Shown here: piece by piece, positions 36,588 to 46,110 of the stretch
Numbering within the stretch: position 1 is the first letter of the stretch
How the letters are laid out: each line of letters begins with the position of its first letter
Assembly: GCA_016191995.1 (NCBI GenBank)
Contig: JACPVA010000178.1
Coordinates: 1 to 55,046 of the forward strand
Direction of reading: 5' to 3'
Source of the DNA: Burkholderiales bacterium
Lineage (GTDB): Bacteria; Pseudomonadota; Gammaproteobacteria; Burkholderiales; Burkholderiaceae_C
Length of the DNA: 55,046 bases
The notes under the pieces: generated by a model
The model's database searches: none
Seen by the model: the letters and a program-made list of their open reading frames with translations, nothing else
Told to the model about the DNA's origin: nothing
Position numbers and translations under genes: made by a program

Positions 36588-37553
36588 TCAGGCGCCGCCG
36601 AGGTACCAGCGTACCGAGTGGAAGAAGACCGGCGCCGCGAAGCAAAGCGGCGCGAGCCGGTCGAGCAGCCCGACGGCGCCGGTCACCGAGCGCTGCGCGC
36701 CCCAGTGGGGCACGCCGGCATCGCGCTTGATCGCCTGCATCACCAGCGCCCCCAAGGTCCCCGCAGCGCCGGCGAGCGCCCCCAGCGCGGCCGCCTCGGC
36801 GATGGCAAACGGCGTGCTCCAGGTCAGCAGCGCGCCGGCCAGCGCCGCGGCCGCGGCGCCGGTCGCCCAGGCGCGCCACGAGAACAAGCGGTCGATGCGG
36901 CGCGCCACCGGGCGCCGGCGCAGCCAGCGGCTGCCGGCGTCCTGCGCCAGCTGCGCGGCGCTCGCGCAGGCGACGAGGAAGAAGACGAGGAAGGCGCCGC
37001 CGCCGGCGCGCCCCTGCAGCGGCAGCGCCAGCAGCGCCGGCGCATGGCTCAGGCCGTAGACGCAGACCATCAGCCCCCATTGCAGCTTGGCGTTGCGCTC
37101 GAGAAATCGCCCCGGGTCGCCGGCCAGCGCCGCGGCCACCGGGATCGCGAGGAAGGCATACACCGGGATGAAGACGCTGAAGAGGTCGAAGCCGCGCCCG
37201 CCGACGATCAGGTACTGCAGCGGCAGGACGACGAAGAAGGCCAGGATCAGCCCGCGGTGGTCGCCGCGCCGCGTGTGCACCAGCGTCACGAACTCGCGCA
37301 GCGCGAGGAAGGACAGCACCGCGAACAGCAGCGTCGCGCCGACCGGACCCGAGACCCAGGCGAGCCAGAACAGCCCGGTGCCGGTCCACAGCGCCCCCAG
37401 CTCGCGCTGCAGCGCGCGCCGGCGCGGGTCGGACTCGTGCCGCAGCGACCACAGCACGACCGCCGCCGTCGCCGTCACCAGCAGCCCGAACAGGGCGACG
37501 AACAGTAGCGCGACCTGCTGGTCGACCGTCAATGCGCGCAGCCGCTCGATCAT
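36588..37553 (-). CDS. CdsA-like phosphatidate cytidylyltransferase
   Basis: A 321-residue integral membrane protein with eight or more hydrophobic segments. The C-terminal [19 protein letters not shown] followed by [18 protein letters not shown] matches the CdsA signature (K-R-D then D-R-x-x-x-L). It would make CDP-diacylglycerol from phosphatidate and CTP. The N-terminal half is longer and less conserved than in classical CdsA, so it may be the second, YnbB-like paralogue found beside a PlsC-like acyltransferase. The acyltransferase gene ends 16 bp upstream. Confidence 0.87.
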   Translation of the reverse strand: MIERLRALTVDQQVALLFVALFGLLVTATAAVVLWSLRHESDPRRRALQRELGALWTGTGLFWLAWVSGPVGATLLFAVLSFLALREFVTLVHTRRGDHRGLILAFFVVLPLQYLIVGGRGFDLFSVFIPVYAFLAIPVAAALAGDPGRFLERNAKLQWGLMVCVYGLSHAPALLALPLQGRAGGGAFLVFFLVACASAAQLAQDAGSRWLRRRPVARRIDRLFSWRAWATGAAAAALAGALLTWSTPFAIAEAAALGALAGAAGTLGALVMQAIKRDAGVPHWGAQRSVTGAVGLLDRLAPLCFAAPVFFHSVRWYLGGA

Positions 37554-37569
37554 GAAGGGCGGCCCCGTC

Positions 37570-38193
37570 TCATTGCAGGCGCGGCCGCAGCGCGACGACC
37601 GCGGCGCGCGCGCGCTCGAGGAAGGCGCGCTTGTCCTCGCCGGCGTCGAGCCGGATCGGCGCGCCGAAGATCGCGCTGCACAGGATCGGCACCGGCACGA
37701 CCTCGCCCTTGGGCATCACGCGCTGCACGTTGTCGATCCACACCGGCACCAGCTGCACCTCGGGGAAGCGCTCGGCCAGGTGGTACAGCCCGCTCTTGAA
37801 CGGCTGCGGCTCGTCGCCGGCGCCGCGCGTGCCCTCGGGGAAGATGACGAGCGAGTCGCCGGCGGCCAGCGCCTCGACCAGCGGCTCGAGCGGATCCTGG
37901 TCCTGGCTGCGCTGGCGGTCGACGTAGACGGCGTTGAAGACCTCGCGCGTCAGCCAATGCCTGAAGCGGCTGCGCGTCCAGTAGTCGCGCGCGGCGATCG
38001 GCCGCGTCGTGGCGCGCAGCTCGGCCGGCAGCGCGGCCCAGATCAGCACCCAGTCCAGGTGGCTGCGGTGGTTGGCGAAGTAGATGCGCTGCTCGGCCTT
38101 CGGCGGGCAGCCCTTCCAGTGCCCCTGGGCCCCGGTGATCAGCCGCGCGATCGAGGCCAGCAGCAGCCCCATGCCGTGGGCGGCGGCCGACAT
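37570..38193 (-). CDS. 1-acyl-sn-glycerol-3-phosphate acyltransferase (PlsC-like)
   Basis: A 207-residue acyltransferase. NHRSHLD is the catalytic HX4D motif, and VIFPEGTRG is the glycerophosphate-binding block; AVYVDRQRS lies between them. It probably acylates lysophosphatidate to phosphatidate, the substrate of the CdsA-like enzyme encoded 16 bp downstream. This gene pair, separate from the main plsC and cdsA loci, is likely to serve a side branch of phospholipid synthesis. That is inferred from context. Confidence 0.88.
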   Translation of the reverse strand: MSAAAHGMGLLLASIARLITGAQGHWKGCPPKAEQRIYFANHRSHLDWVLIWAALPAELRATTRPIAARDYWTRSRFRHWLTREVFNAVYVDRQRSQDQDPLEPLVEALAAGDSLVIFPEGTRGAGDEPQPFKSGLYHLAERFPEVQLVPVWIDNVQRVMPKGEVVPVPILCSAIFGAPIRLDAGEDKRAFLERARAAVVALRPRLQ

Positions 38194-38276
38194 GCCTGCA
38201 TGCTAACCGCGCGCGCCGCGCCTGCCGCCCGCGCCTGCGACTCGGGCGCCGGCTTTCGGCCGCCGCCGCGGCTCGC

Positions 38277-39470
38277 TCAGCCCGCGCAGCGCCGCGCCAG
38301 CACCTCGAACGCCGGCAGCGTCTTGCCCTCCAGCACCTCGAGAAAGGCACCGCCGCCGGTCGAGATATAGCCGATCTCGCGCTCGATCCCGTACTTGGCG
38401 ATCGCCGCCAGCGTGTCGCCGCCGCCGGCGATGCTGAACGCCATGCTGCGCGCGATCGCGCGCGCGATCGTCTCGGTACCGTGGGCGAAGGCGTCGAACT
38501 CGAACACGCCGACCGGCCCGTTCCAGACGATGGTGCCGGCGGCCTCGAGCCGCGATGCCAGCGCGCGTGCGGTCTCGGGGCCGATGTCGAGGATCATGTC
38601 GTCGTCGGCAACCTCGTCGGCGCGCTTGACCGTCGCCGCGGCGTCGGCGGCGAAGGCCTTGGCGACGACGACGTCGGTCGGGATCGGCACCTCGGCGCCG
38701 CGCGCGGCCATCGCCTGCATCACGGCCTTCGCTTCGCCGACCAGGTCGGTCTCGGCCAGGCTCTTGCCGATCTTCAGTCCGGCGGCGAGCAGGAAGGTGT
38801 TGGCGATGCCGCCGCCGACGATCAGCCCGTCGACCTTGGCTGCCAGGCTCTGCAGGATCGTCAGCTTGGTGCTGACCTTGGAGCCGGCGACGATCGCCAG
38901 CAGCGGCCGCTTCGGGTCCGCCAGCGCCTTCGTGATGGCGTCGATCTCGGCCGCCAGCAGCGGGCCGGCGCAGGCCAGCGGCGCGTGCTCGGCGATGCCG
39001 TAGGTGCTGGCCTCGGCGCGGTGTGCGGTGCCGAAGGCATCGTGCACGAAGACGTCGCAAAGCGCCGCCATCTTCTTCGCCAGCGTGGGGTCGTTCTTCT
39101 TCTCGCCCTTGTTGACGCGGCAGTTCTCCAGCAGCACGACCTGCCCCGGCGCCAGCTGCACGCCGTCGACCCAGTCGCGCCGCAGCGGCACCTCGCGCCC
39201 GAGCAGTTCGCCCAGGCGCGCCGCCACCGGCGCCAGCGAGTCCTCGGGGCGCAGCGTGCCCTCGGTCGGGCGGCCGAGGTGGCTGGTGACCATCACCGCG
39301 GCGCCGGCGTCCAGCGCCATCCGGATCGCCGGCAGGCTGGCGCGGATCCGCGTGTCCTCGGTGATGTGGCCGCCGGCGTCCAGCGGCACGTTCAGGTCGG
39401 CGCGGATGAAGACGCGGCGGCCGGCGACGCGGCCCTGAGCGATCAGGTCGGCAAAGCGCAGAACATTCAT
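38277..39470 (-). CDS. pgk: Phosphoglycerate kinase
   Basis: A 397-residue glycolytic kinase of normal length. [13 protein letters not shown] at residues of about 19-31 is the PGK signature; [13 protein letters not shown] binds the substrate phosphate; [16 protein letters not shown]-like and [11 protein letters not shown] follow; the nucleotide loop GGGDTLAAI lies near the C-terminus. It transfers phosphate from 1,3-bisphosphoglycerate to ADP, and in autotrophs also runs backwards in the Calvin cycle. No other glycolytic genes are in the window. Confidence 0.96.
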   Translation of the reverse strand: MNVLRFADLIAQGRVAGRRVFIRADLNVPLDAGGHITEDTRIRASLPAIRMALDAGAAVMVTSHLGRPTEGTLRPEDSLAPVAARLGELLGREVPLRRDWVDGVQLAPGQVVLLENCRVNKGEKKNDPTLAKKMAALCDVFVHDAFGTAHRAEASTYGIAEHAPLACAGPLLAAEIDAITKALADPKRPLLAIVAGSKVSTKLTILQSLAAKVDGLIVGGGIANTFLLAAGLKIGKSLAETDLVGEAKAVMQAMAARGAEVPIPTDVVVAKAFAADAAATVKRADEVADDDMILDIGPETARALASRLEAAGTIVWNGPVGVFEFDAFAHGTETIARAIARSMAFSIAGGGDTLAAIAKYGIEREIGYISTGGGAFLEVLEGKTLPAFEVLARRCAG

Positions 39471-39566
39471 GGTCGGGGGCGCCGGCGACGCGGCGAAGAG
39501 GTCAACGACGAGCGCTAGTGTCGCAGACCCGTGCAGATACCCCCTGGGTCTTCGGCGCTGGGCGGC

Positions 39567-40418
39567 TCAGCGCGGCCGCACCGTACCGCTGCCGACGACC
39601 GCGCTGCGCACATCGGTGACGCCCCCGCCGTAGCGGACGTCGCCGCTGCCGGCGATACGCACCCGCAGCGATCGGTTCGCGGTCACGCTGGCGTCGCCGC
39701 TGCCGGCGATCGAGACCTGCACGGCGTCGGCCTGCAGCGCCTGCAGGTCGGCGTCGCCGCTGCCGGTGATCGCGAGCTCGAGCTCGGCGGCCGCGCCGGC
39801 TGCGCGCAGATCGCCGCTGCCGGCCATGCGCAGGCTCAGCGACGCAGTGCGCAGGCCGCTCAGCTCGACCTCGCCCGAGCCGGCCGTCGACACCGCCAGC
39901 GCCGGCGTCTCGAAGGCTTCGAGCACGATGTCGCCCGAGCCCGCCGCGGCGATCGCGCGCAGCTGGGTGGCGTCGACGACGACGCGGATCGGCGAGTGCG
40001 TGCGCAGGCTGGCGCCGCGGCGGACGCCGATGCGCAGGGTCGCGCCGGCGTCGCCGCGCTCGACGACGGTCTCGACGAGCTCGACCAGGTTGTCGTCGGC
40101 CGTCACCGTCACCGCGGGCGAATCGGCACGGCGGATGCGCAGCTCGATCGGGCCGGAGACCGCGATGGCGTCGAAGTCGCCCGGCGTGCGCGTCACGGTC
40201 GCGCTGCGGCCCGAGCCGGTCATCGTCGCCGCCGCGGCCGGTTCGGCCAGGCCGAGCACGACGATCGCGCAGGCCAGCACGAGCGCGAGTGCGGTCGCGA
40301 GGCTGCCGCGGGCGCCGAAGGGGCTCGCGGGCGTGGCGGCGAATGCAGCGGGTGCGGGGTGGCGGGCGTGCACGGCGGGGCTCCGTGGGATGCAGATCGG
40401 CCGATGCTCGGCCGCCAT
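39567..40418 (-). CDS. Exported GIN-domain (DUF2807) beta-solenoid protein
   Basis: A 283-residue frame with a hydrophobic export segment near residues 40-63 (LATALALVLACAIVVLGLA). The mature part is a DUF2807/GIN domain. A [A/T/V]GSG[D/E/T] turn recurs seven times at roughly 20-residue steps, each followed by a short strand, as expected for a right-handed beta-helix. The function of GIN domains is unknown; many are envelope-associated. The 39 residues before the export segment suggest that the true start is further in. Confidence 0.75.
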   Translation of the reverse strand: MAAEHRPICIPRSPAVHARHPAPAAFAATPASPFGARGSLATALALVLACAIVVLGLAEPAAAATMTGSGRSATVTRTPGDFDAIAVSGPIELRIRRADSPAVTVTADDNLVELVETVVERGDAGATLRIGVRRGASLRTHSPIRVVVDATQLRAIAAAGSGDIVLEAFETPALAVSTAGSGEVELSGLRTASLSLRMAGSGDLRAAGAAAELELAITGSGDADLQALQADAVQVSIAGSGDASVTANRSLRVRIAGSGDVRYGGGVTDVRSAVVGSGTVRPR

Positions 40419-40613
40419 GGCGCAGCGCGCAAGGCGCGCGCGACCGGCTGCGGCGAAGGCCGACGAACGCGGGTGCGCGGCGGACGAGCCGGCGGCGCGC
40501 GCCCCAGGGGCGGCATGGCCGACGAGCGCCAGCGCGCCCTCGTGACGATCGACGCGCGCGGTCTCGCGTTGTCCCTGAGTGTTGTCCCCGCGCGCTGGCC
40601 GCGCCGGGCGCGC

Positions 40614-40958
40614 TCAGCCGCCGCGGCGCTGCGTCGGCGGCTCGGCGTCGGTGGCGGGGTCGTCGTCGTGCGTGGCCAGGTCGGCGCCGTCGCGCTGCGG
40701 CGGGACGACCTCGATCCGGTTCTCGGTCATGTAGTCGTTCATCTCGCGCCAGCCGGCGTAGACCGCGGCCTTGTCGACACGCGCGTTGAGCGCGAAGCAG
40801 TCCTCGATCGCGCGCCCGGCGTGGCGGCAGGCCGCACCGATCGCCTTGCCTTCGGCGGCGCGCCGCGCCTGCGCTGCGCTGGCCGCCTCGATGCCGAGGT
40901 AGTCGCAGCCGGCCAGGGCGACGAGGCCGGTCAGCAGCAGGGGCAGGCGGGGATGCAT
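40614..40958 (-). CDS. Small lipoprotein of unknown function
   Basis: A 114-residue protein with a short signal and a clear lipobox (LVALAGC, Cys18). The mature part has a helical region with AACRHAGRAIEDCFALN, where two cysteines could form a disulfide, then KAAVYAGWREMNDYMTEN and a polar disordered tail. The function is unknown; it resembles small lipoproteins of Burkholderiales with a 'G-W-x-x-M-x-x-Y-M' helix. Confidence 0.7.
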   Translation of the reverse strand: MHPRLPLLLTGLVALAGCDYLGIEAASAAQARRAAEGKAIGAACRHAGRAIEDCFALNARVDKAAVYAGWREMNDYMTENRIEVVPPQRDGADLATHDDDPATDAEPPTQRRGG

Positions 40959-41139
40959 GGGGAGCAGGGCTCGCGGCGGCGACGGTCCCCGGGTTGTCGG
41001 CCGCGCGTGCCGCCGACTTGAGCGCTCGTGGAGGCATGCATCGCGGGCGCGATCCCCATCTCTTCACAGGCGCTCGGGCCCGCGCTTCGGCGACGTGCCG
41101 CCCCGATTCCCGCGTGCGCGGCCGAAAGGAGCCTCGCCG

Positions 41140-42123
41140 TCAACCGGGCGCGCCGGGCCCGGAGAGCCGCATGCCGGGTGCGACGGCGTGCGGCGGCAAC
41201 GCGCGCCGCCAGTCCGCCGCCGCGATGCGCCGGCCGCCCGCGCGCTGCACCTGCAGCAGCTCCAGCGCCCCTTCGCCGCAGCCGACGACGATGCGGCCGG
41301 CGCCGGCGTCGAGCAGCTCGCCCGGCGTCCCGGCGAGGCCGAGCGCGGCGGCGCGCCAGACCTTGACCGTCTCGCCTGCCAGCTTCAGGCTGGCGCCGGG
41401 GAAGGGGTCGAAGGCGCGCACGCGGCGTGCCAGCACCGCCGCCGGCTGGCACCAGTCGAGTGCGGCCTCGGCCTTGTCGATCTTGCGCGCATAGGTGGCA
41501 CCCTCGGCCGGCTGCGGCTCGGGCTTCAGCCGCCCGGCGGCGGCATCGTGCAGCGCCTGAACGACGAGCCGGGCACCGAGCCCGGCCAGCCTGTCGTGCA
41601 GCGTCGCGGCGCTGTCGTCGTCGCGGATCGGCTCGGAATCGCGCAGCAGCATCGGCCCGGTATCGAGCCCCTCGTCCATCTGCATGATCGTGATGCCGGT
41701 CGAGGCATCGCCGGCTTCGATCGCACGCTGGATCGGCGCCGCGCCGCGCCAGCGCGGCAGCAGCGAGGCGTGGATGTTCAGGCAGCCCAGGCGCGGCAGG
41801 CCCAGCACCCAGGCCGGCAGGATCAGCCCGTAGGCGGCCACGACCATGATGTCGGGCGCGGCCGCGGCCAGCGCGTCGCGCGCCGCGGCGGCATCGGTGG
41901 CGAAGCGGCCGTCCAGGCGCAGGCCGCGCGGTTGCGCCAGCGCCAGGCCATGCGCGCGCGCGCAGCGCGCGACCGCCGACGGCTGCAGCTTCATGCCGCG
42001 CCCGGCCGGGCGGTCGGGCTGGGTCAGCACCAGCGGCAGCTCGAAGCCGGCGGCGCGGATCGCCTGCAGCGCCGCGGCGGCGAACTCGGGGGTCCCGGCG
42101 AAAGCCACGCGCATCGTCGTCAT
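41140..42123 (-). CDS. fmt: Methionyl-tRNA formyltransferase
   Basis: A 327-residue enzyme. [16 protein letters not shown] at the start, [20 protein letters not shown] with the conserved Asn-His and the SLLP loop, and [16 protein letters not shown] with the catalytic Asp define Fmt. It formylates initiator Met-tRNA using 10-formyltetrahydrofolate. The ATG at 42114 is an alternative start that removes three residues. It lies 60 bp downstream of def, the usual partner. Confidence 0.95.
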   Translation of the reverse strand: MTTMRVAFAGTPEFAAAALQAIRAAGFELPLVLTQPDRPAGRGMKLQPSAVARCARAHGLALAQPRGLRLDGRFATDAAAARDALAAAAPDIMVVAAYGLILPAWVLGLPRLGCLNIHASLLPRWRGAAPIQRAIEAGDASTGITIMQMDEGLDTGPMLLRDSEPIRDDDSAATLHDRLAGLGARLVVQALHDAAAGRLKPEPQPAEGATYARKIDKAEAALDWCQPAAVLARRVRAFDPFPGASLKLAGETVKVWRAAALGLAGTPGELLDAGAGRIVVGCGEGALELLQVQRAGGRRIAAADWRRALPPHAVAPGMRLSGPGAPG

Positions 42124-42183
42124 CGGGCCCGGATTGTGCGGGCCGCGGCGCCCGATGCGGCCTGCGAGCGCCGAGCCGGCGCG

Positions 42184-42711
42184 CTAGCGCGCCGGCTCGG
42201 CCGTGCGCGACTCCTCGCGCGCGCGCTTGAGCATGCGCGATCGGATGCGGTCGCGCTTGAACGCGCTCAGGTATTCGACGAAGACCTTGCCGACGAGGTG
42301 GTCCATCTCGTGCTGGATGCACACCGAGGTCAGCCCGGCGGCCTCGCGCTCGAAGACCCGTCCGTCGCGGTCGAGCGCGCGCACCGCGACGCGCGCATGC
42401 CGGCGCACCTTGTCGTAGACCTGCGGCACCGACAGGCAGCCCTCGTCGCCGACATGCATGTCCTCGCTGCGGGCGACGATCTCGGGGTTGATCAGCACCA
42501 GGGGGCGGTCGCGCGTCTCGGAGGTGTCGATGACGATCACGCGCTCGTGGACATCGACCTGGGTCGCCGCCAGGCCGACGCCCTCGGCCGCATACATCGT
42601 CTCGAGCATGTCGTCGACGAGCCTGCGGATTCGCTCGTCGACCGCCTCGACCGGCCGGGCGACGGTGTGCAGCCGCGGGTCGGGGTAGCGCAGGATGGTC
42701 AGCAGGGCCAT
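42184..42711 (-). CDS. def: Peptide deformylase
   Basis: A 175-residue metalloenzyme. The three motifs are [16 protein letters not shown] (Cys metal ligand) and QHEMDHLVG (two His ligands and the catalytic Glu). It removes the formyl group from nascent proteins. ATG 42711 begins the family N-terminus [14 protein letters not shown]; upstream in-frame codons are not family-like. It is divergent from the LysM gene. Confidence 0.96.
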   Translation of the reverse strand: MALLTILRYPDPRLHTVARPVEAVDERIRRLVDDMLETMYAAEGVGLAATQVDVHERVIVIDTSETRDRPLVLINPEIVARSEDMHVGDEGCLSVPQVYDKVRRHARVAVRALDRDGRVFEREAAGLTSVCIQHEMDHLVGKVFVEYLSAFKRDRIRSRMLKRAREESRTAEPAR

Positions 42712-43039
42712 GGTCCGGGTGGAGGATGACGCGCGTTGGGTCTGGCGACGGCGGCTCGATCGAGGAGTCGCCCAGGTTCCTGGGCGGTGCCCCGGATCCT
42801 GGGCGTCAGGCGGTCGAACCTGCGCTCGCGGCGCAGGGCCGGGCGGCTGTCGCGACCGCACAACGGCGGCGCCGGCCGGTCGCACCGCCGAACATGATAT
42901 GACACGCTTTCATACCGCTGATTTCGTTGCCATATCAAGGCCCTAGGGCAGAATCTTGAACGATGTTCGAAGATCGCCGAGCGCTGCCGCGCGCCCCCTC
43001 CGGGCCGCGACGGCCCGGCTCCTGGCCGGGAGACCCCTG
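42712..43039. promoter_or_regulatory. Divergent def / LysM intergenic region with candidate promoter
   Basis: 328 bp with an AT-rich island at about 42890-42960, rare in this window. On the plus strand, TTGCCA (42927-42932) and CAGAAT (42949-42954) with a 16-base spacer form a plausible sigma-70 promoter for the LysM-dprA-smg genes. A matching minus-strand promoter for def could not be picked with confidence. There is no convincing gene in the gap. Confidence 0.45.
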
Positions 43040-44263
43040 ATGCGGCGCCATTCTGACAGTTCGACCGCGGCCGCGCCGCGGCAGGCCCTTGCCGCGCAGC
43101 GCGCATCCCCGGTGCGCGGCCACACGCTGCGCCGCGCGGCATGGCTGCTGGCCGGCTTCGGCCTGGTCGCCGGCTCGGCCGTCGCGCGCGAGCCCAACTT
43201 CCCCGTCACGCCCGCGTGGCGCGCCACCGCGCAGCAGGTCGCGCAGGCGGGTGTGCCGCTGTCGGCGCTGGCGCCCGATGCGCCCGAGCGTCACACGGTG
43301 CAGCGCGGCGACACGCTGTGGGCGATCTCCAAGCTCTTCCTCGCCAGCCCCTGGCGCTGGCCCGAGCTGTGGGGCATGAATCTGCAGCAGATCCGCAACC
43401 CGCACCTGATCTACCCCGGGCAGGTGCTGGAGCTGGTCCGCGTCGGCGACCGCGCGATGCTGCGCGTCGCCGGCGGCGAGTCCGGCACCGTCAAGCTCTC
43501 GCCGCGGGTGCGCGCCGAGCTGCTCGATGGCGGCGCGATCGCGTCGATCCCGCTGCACCTGATCGGCCCCTTCCTGAGCGAGGCGGTGGTGTTCGACACC
43601 GACGAGCTCGCGCGCGCGCCGCGCATCGTCGCCACCCAGGAGGGGCGCGTGATGCTGTCGCGCGGCGAGGTCGCCTACGTGCGCGGCGAGCTCGGCGGCG
43701 CGCGTGCATTCCGGCTGTTCCGCGAGCCCAGGCCGCTGCTCGACCCGGGGACGCGCGAAGTGCTCGGCTACGAGGCGCGCTACGTCGGTGCCGCCGAGCT
43801 GGAGCACCCGGGCGGCGACGGCGTCGGCGCCGACGGACGGCCGGCGCTGGTGCCGGCGACCTTCCGCATCGGCGACCTGCGCGTCGAGGCCGGGATCGGC
43901 GACCGGCTGCACCCGGTGACGCAGCAGGACAGCGCCGCCTTCGTGCCGCGCGCGCCGGCCAGCCCGGTCGACGGGCGCATCGTCTCGATCTACGGCGAGG
44001 CGCTGACGGCGGGGCAGAACCAGATCGTCGCGCTCAACCGTGGCGCGCGCGACGGCCTCGAGCGCGGCCATGTGCTGGCGCTGTGGCGCGCCGGCCGCGA
44101 CGCCTTCGACACCACGACCGAAGGCCAGCGCACGCCGTTGCGGCTGCCCGACGAACGCCACGGGCTGCTGTTCGTCTTCCGCGTCTTCGATCGCGTGTCC
44201 TACGCGCTGATCCTGGAAGTCGCCGAGCCGGTGAACCCGGGCGACCGCTTCACCCAGCCCTGA
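43040..44263 (+). CDS. LysM-domain exported protein upstream of dprA
   Basis: A 407-residue protein. The ATG at 43040 follows a GGGAGA site. A basic N-terminus and the hydrophobic RRAAWLLAGFGLVAGSAVA form a signal peptide. A single LysM domain (HTVQRGDTLWAISKLFL, then NLQQIRNPHLIYPGQVLEL) binds peptidoglycan, and a long C-terminal part of beta character follows with DGRIVSIYGEALTAGQNQI. This protein, between def and dprA, is conserved in betaproteobacteria; its exact role is not known. dprA follows after 26 bp. Confidence 0.88.
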   Translation: MRRHSDSSTAAAPRQALAAQRASPVRGHTLRRAAWLLAGFGLVAGSAVAREPNFPVTPAWRATAQQVAQAGVPLSALAPDAPERHTVQRGDTLWAISKLFLASPWRWPELWGMNLQQIRNPHLIYPGQVLELVRVGDRAMLRVAGGESGTVKLSPRVRAELLDGGAIASIPLHLIGPFLSEAVVFDTDELARAPRIVATQEGRVMLSRGEVAYVRGELGGARAFRLFREPRPLLDPGTREVLGYEARYVGAAELEHPGGDGVGADGRPALVPATFRIGDLRVEAGIGDRLHPVTQQDSAAFVPRAPASPVDGRIVSIYGEALTAGQNQIVALNRGARDGLERGHVLALWRAGRDAFDTTTEGQRTPLRLPDERHGLLFVFRVFDRVSYALILEVAEPVNPGDRFTQP

Positions 44264-44289
44264 CGGCGGCCGGCGCGGGGCGCAGCGGC

Positions 44290-45447
44290 GTGGCCGGCGT
44301 CGCGGGCGACGACGAACTCGCCGCCTGGCTGCGGCTGGCGTTGAGCGAGGGTGTCGGGCGCGAATCGGCGCGCCGGTTGCTGGCCGCACTCGGTCCGCCG
44401 GAGTCGATTCTCGCAGCCGGCAAGCGCGCCTGGCGCGAGGTCGTCGGCGAGACCGCGGCCGAGGCCCTGGTGCGCCCTCCGGCGGACCTGGATGCGCGCG
44501 TCGCGCTGGCGCGCCGCTGGCTGGCCGGCGGGCCCGAGCCGCGCACCTTGTGGACGCTGGCCGACGCCGGCTACCCGCGCGCGCTGCTCGCCGCACCCGA
44601 CCCGCCGCTGTTCCTCTTCGCGCAGGGCGACGCCGCCTGGCTGGCACGGCCCGCGATCGCGATCGTCGGCAGCCGCAATGCGACGGCGCAGGGGCTGGAC
44701 CATGCGCGCGGCTTCGCGCGCGCGCTCGCCGAGGCCGGCTACGCGATCGTCTCCGGGCTGGCGGCCGGGATCGACGGCGCCGCGCACGAGGGCGCGCTGG
44801 CCGGCCGCGGCGGCACGATCGCGGTCGTCGGCACCGGGCCCGACCGCGTCTACCCGGCGCGCCACCGGGCACTGGCGCACCGCATCGTCGGCCAGGGGCT
44901 GATCCTCAGCGAGTATGTGCCCGGAACGCCGCCGCTGGCGGTCAACTTCCCGCAACGCAACCGGCTGATCGCCGCGCTCGCGCAGGGGACGCTGGTGGTC
45001 GAGGCGGCGCTGCAGTCGGGGTCGCTGATCACGGCACGGCTGGCGGCCGAGATCGGGCGCGAGGTGTTCGCCATCCCCGGATCGATCCACGCCCCGCAGT
45101 CGCGCGGCTGCCACGCGCTGATCCGCCAGGGCGCCAAGCTGGTCGAGACGGCCGAGGACATCCTGGAGGAGCTGCGCGCCCAGGCGGGCCCGGCGCCGGC
45201 ACACCCGCGGCAGGTGCCGCCAGCGACCGGGGCGGATCCCGCATCGGCGGCGGAACCCGGCGCCGCGACCGGCGGCGACGACCCGCTGCTGCAGGCGATG
45301 GGGCACGACCCGGTCTCGATCGACGCGCTGTCGGCGCGCACCGGCTGGGATGCCGCAACGCTGGCCGCCAGGCTGCTCGAACACGAGCTCGAAGGCCGCG
45401 TCGCGCGCCTGCCGGGCGGGCTCTACCAGCGACGCGCGCTGGCCTGA
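44290..45447 (+). CDS. dprA: DNA-processing protein DprA
   Basis: A 385-residue protein, probably from a GTG at 44290. An N-terminal helical (SAM-like) part is followed by the Rossmann domain: AIVGSRNATAQG, IVSGLAAGIDGAAHEG, NFPQRNRLIAAL and GSLITARLAAEIGREVFAIPG (the last in overlapping pieces). A C-terminal winged-helix domain (SIDALSARTGWDAAT) ends it after a Pro/Ala-rich linker. DprA loads RecA on incoming single-stranded DNA during natural transformation. Confidence 0.93.
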   Translation: MAGVAGDDELAAWLRLALSEGVGRESARRLLAALGPPESILAAGKRAWREVVGETAAEALVRPPADLDARVALARRWLAGGPEPRTLWTLADAGYPRALLAAPDPPLFLFAQGDAAWLARPAIAIVGSRNATAQGLDHARGFARALAEAGYAIVSGLAAGIDGAAHEGALAGRGGTIAVVGTGPDRVYPARHRALAHRIVGQGLILSEYVPGTPPLAVNFPQRNRLIAALAQGTLVVEAALQSGSLITARLAAEIGREVFAIPGSIHAPQSRGCHALIRQGAKLVETAEDILEELRAQAGPAPAHPRQVPPATGADPASAAEPGAATGGDDPLLQAMGHDPVSIDALSARTGWDAATLAARLLEHELEGRVARLPGGLYQRRALA

Positions 45448-45547
45448 CAGGGTGCGGCCGGGGGGGTCCGGCTGCCGGGTGAACGACGGCGGCGTGGCGT
45501 CGCGAGGGCCCCACCCCGGCGGCGATCCGCTCGGGTATAGTGGGTCG

Positions 45548-46000
45548 ATGTTCGACGTCCTCGTCTACCTCTACGAGAACTACTGGCGCCCGGACGCCTG
45601 CCCGGACCACAAGCAGTTGTCGCGCAAGCTGAGCGCGGCCGGGTTCGAGCGCGACGAGATCCAGGAGGCGCTGCGCTGGCTCGACGGCCTGGCCGAGAGC
45701 GCCGAGGCCGCGGTCGCCAGCCAGCAGCCCGGCAGCCACCGCGTCTATACCGACGCCGAGCGCGAGCTGCTCGGCGACGAGTCGATCGGCTTCATCCGCT
45801 TCCTCGAGTCCGCCGGCGTGCTGCCGCCGGCGATGCGCGAGATGGTCGTCGACCGCGCGACCGCGATCGGCACCGGCCCGATGTCGCTCGACGACGTCAA
45901 GGTCATCGTGCTGATGGTCTTCTGGAGCCTGGGCGAGGAGCCCGATGCGCTGATCCTCGACGAGCTGTTCGTCGACCCCGAGGACCGCGTCATCAACTGA
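45548..46000 (+). CDS. smg: Smg (DUF494) family protein
   Basis: A 150-residue protein of the Smg family: MFDVLVYLYENYWRPD at the start, LGDESIGFIRFLESAGVLPP in the middle and DDVKVIVLMVFWSLGEEPD near the end. It follows dprA, its usual neighbour in beta- and gammaproteobacteria. The molecular function is unknown. ATG 45548 is set by the family N-terminus. Confidence 0.92.
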   Translation: MFDVLVYLYENYWRPDACPDHKQLSRKLSAAGFERDEIQEALRWLDGLAESAEAAVASQQPGSHRVYTDAERELLGDESIGFIRFLESAGVLPPAMREMVVDRATAIGTGPMSLDDVKVIVLMVFWSLGEEPDALILDELFVDPEDRVIN

Positions 46001-46110
46001 CCCGCGCGCGCCGGCCGGCGTCGAGGACGCCGCGCGCGCGCCGTCGGCTTGCCGCCTCGACGCGACTCGACTCCCAAGGGGGCGGTCCGGGCGCAGCCCA
46101 GGCCCGGGGG

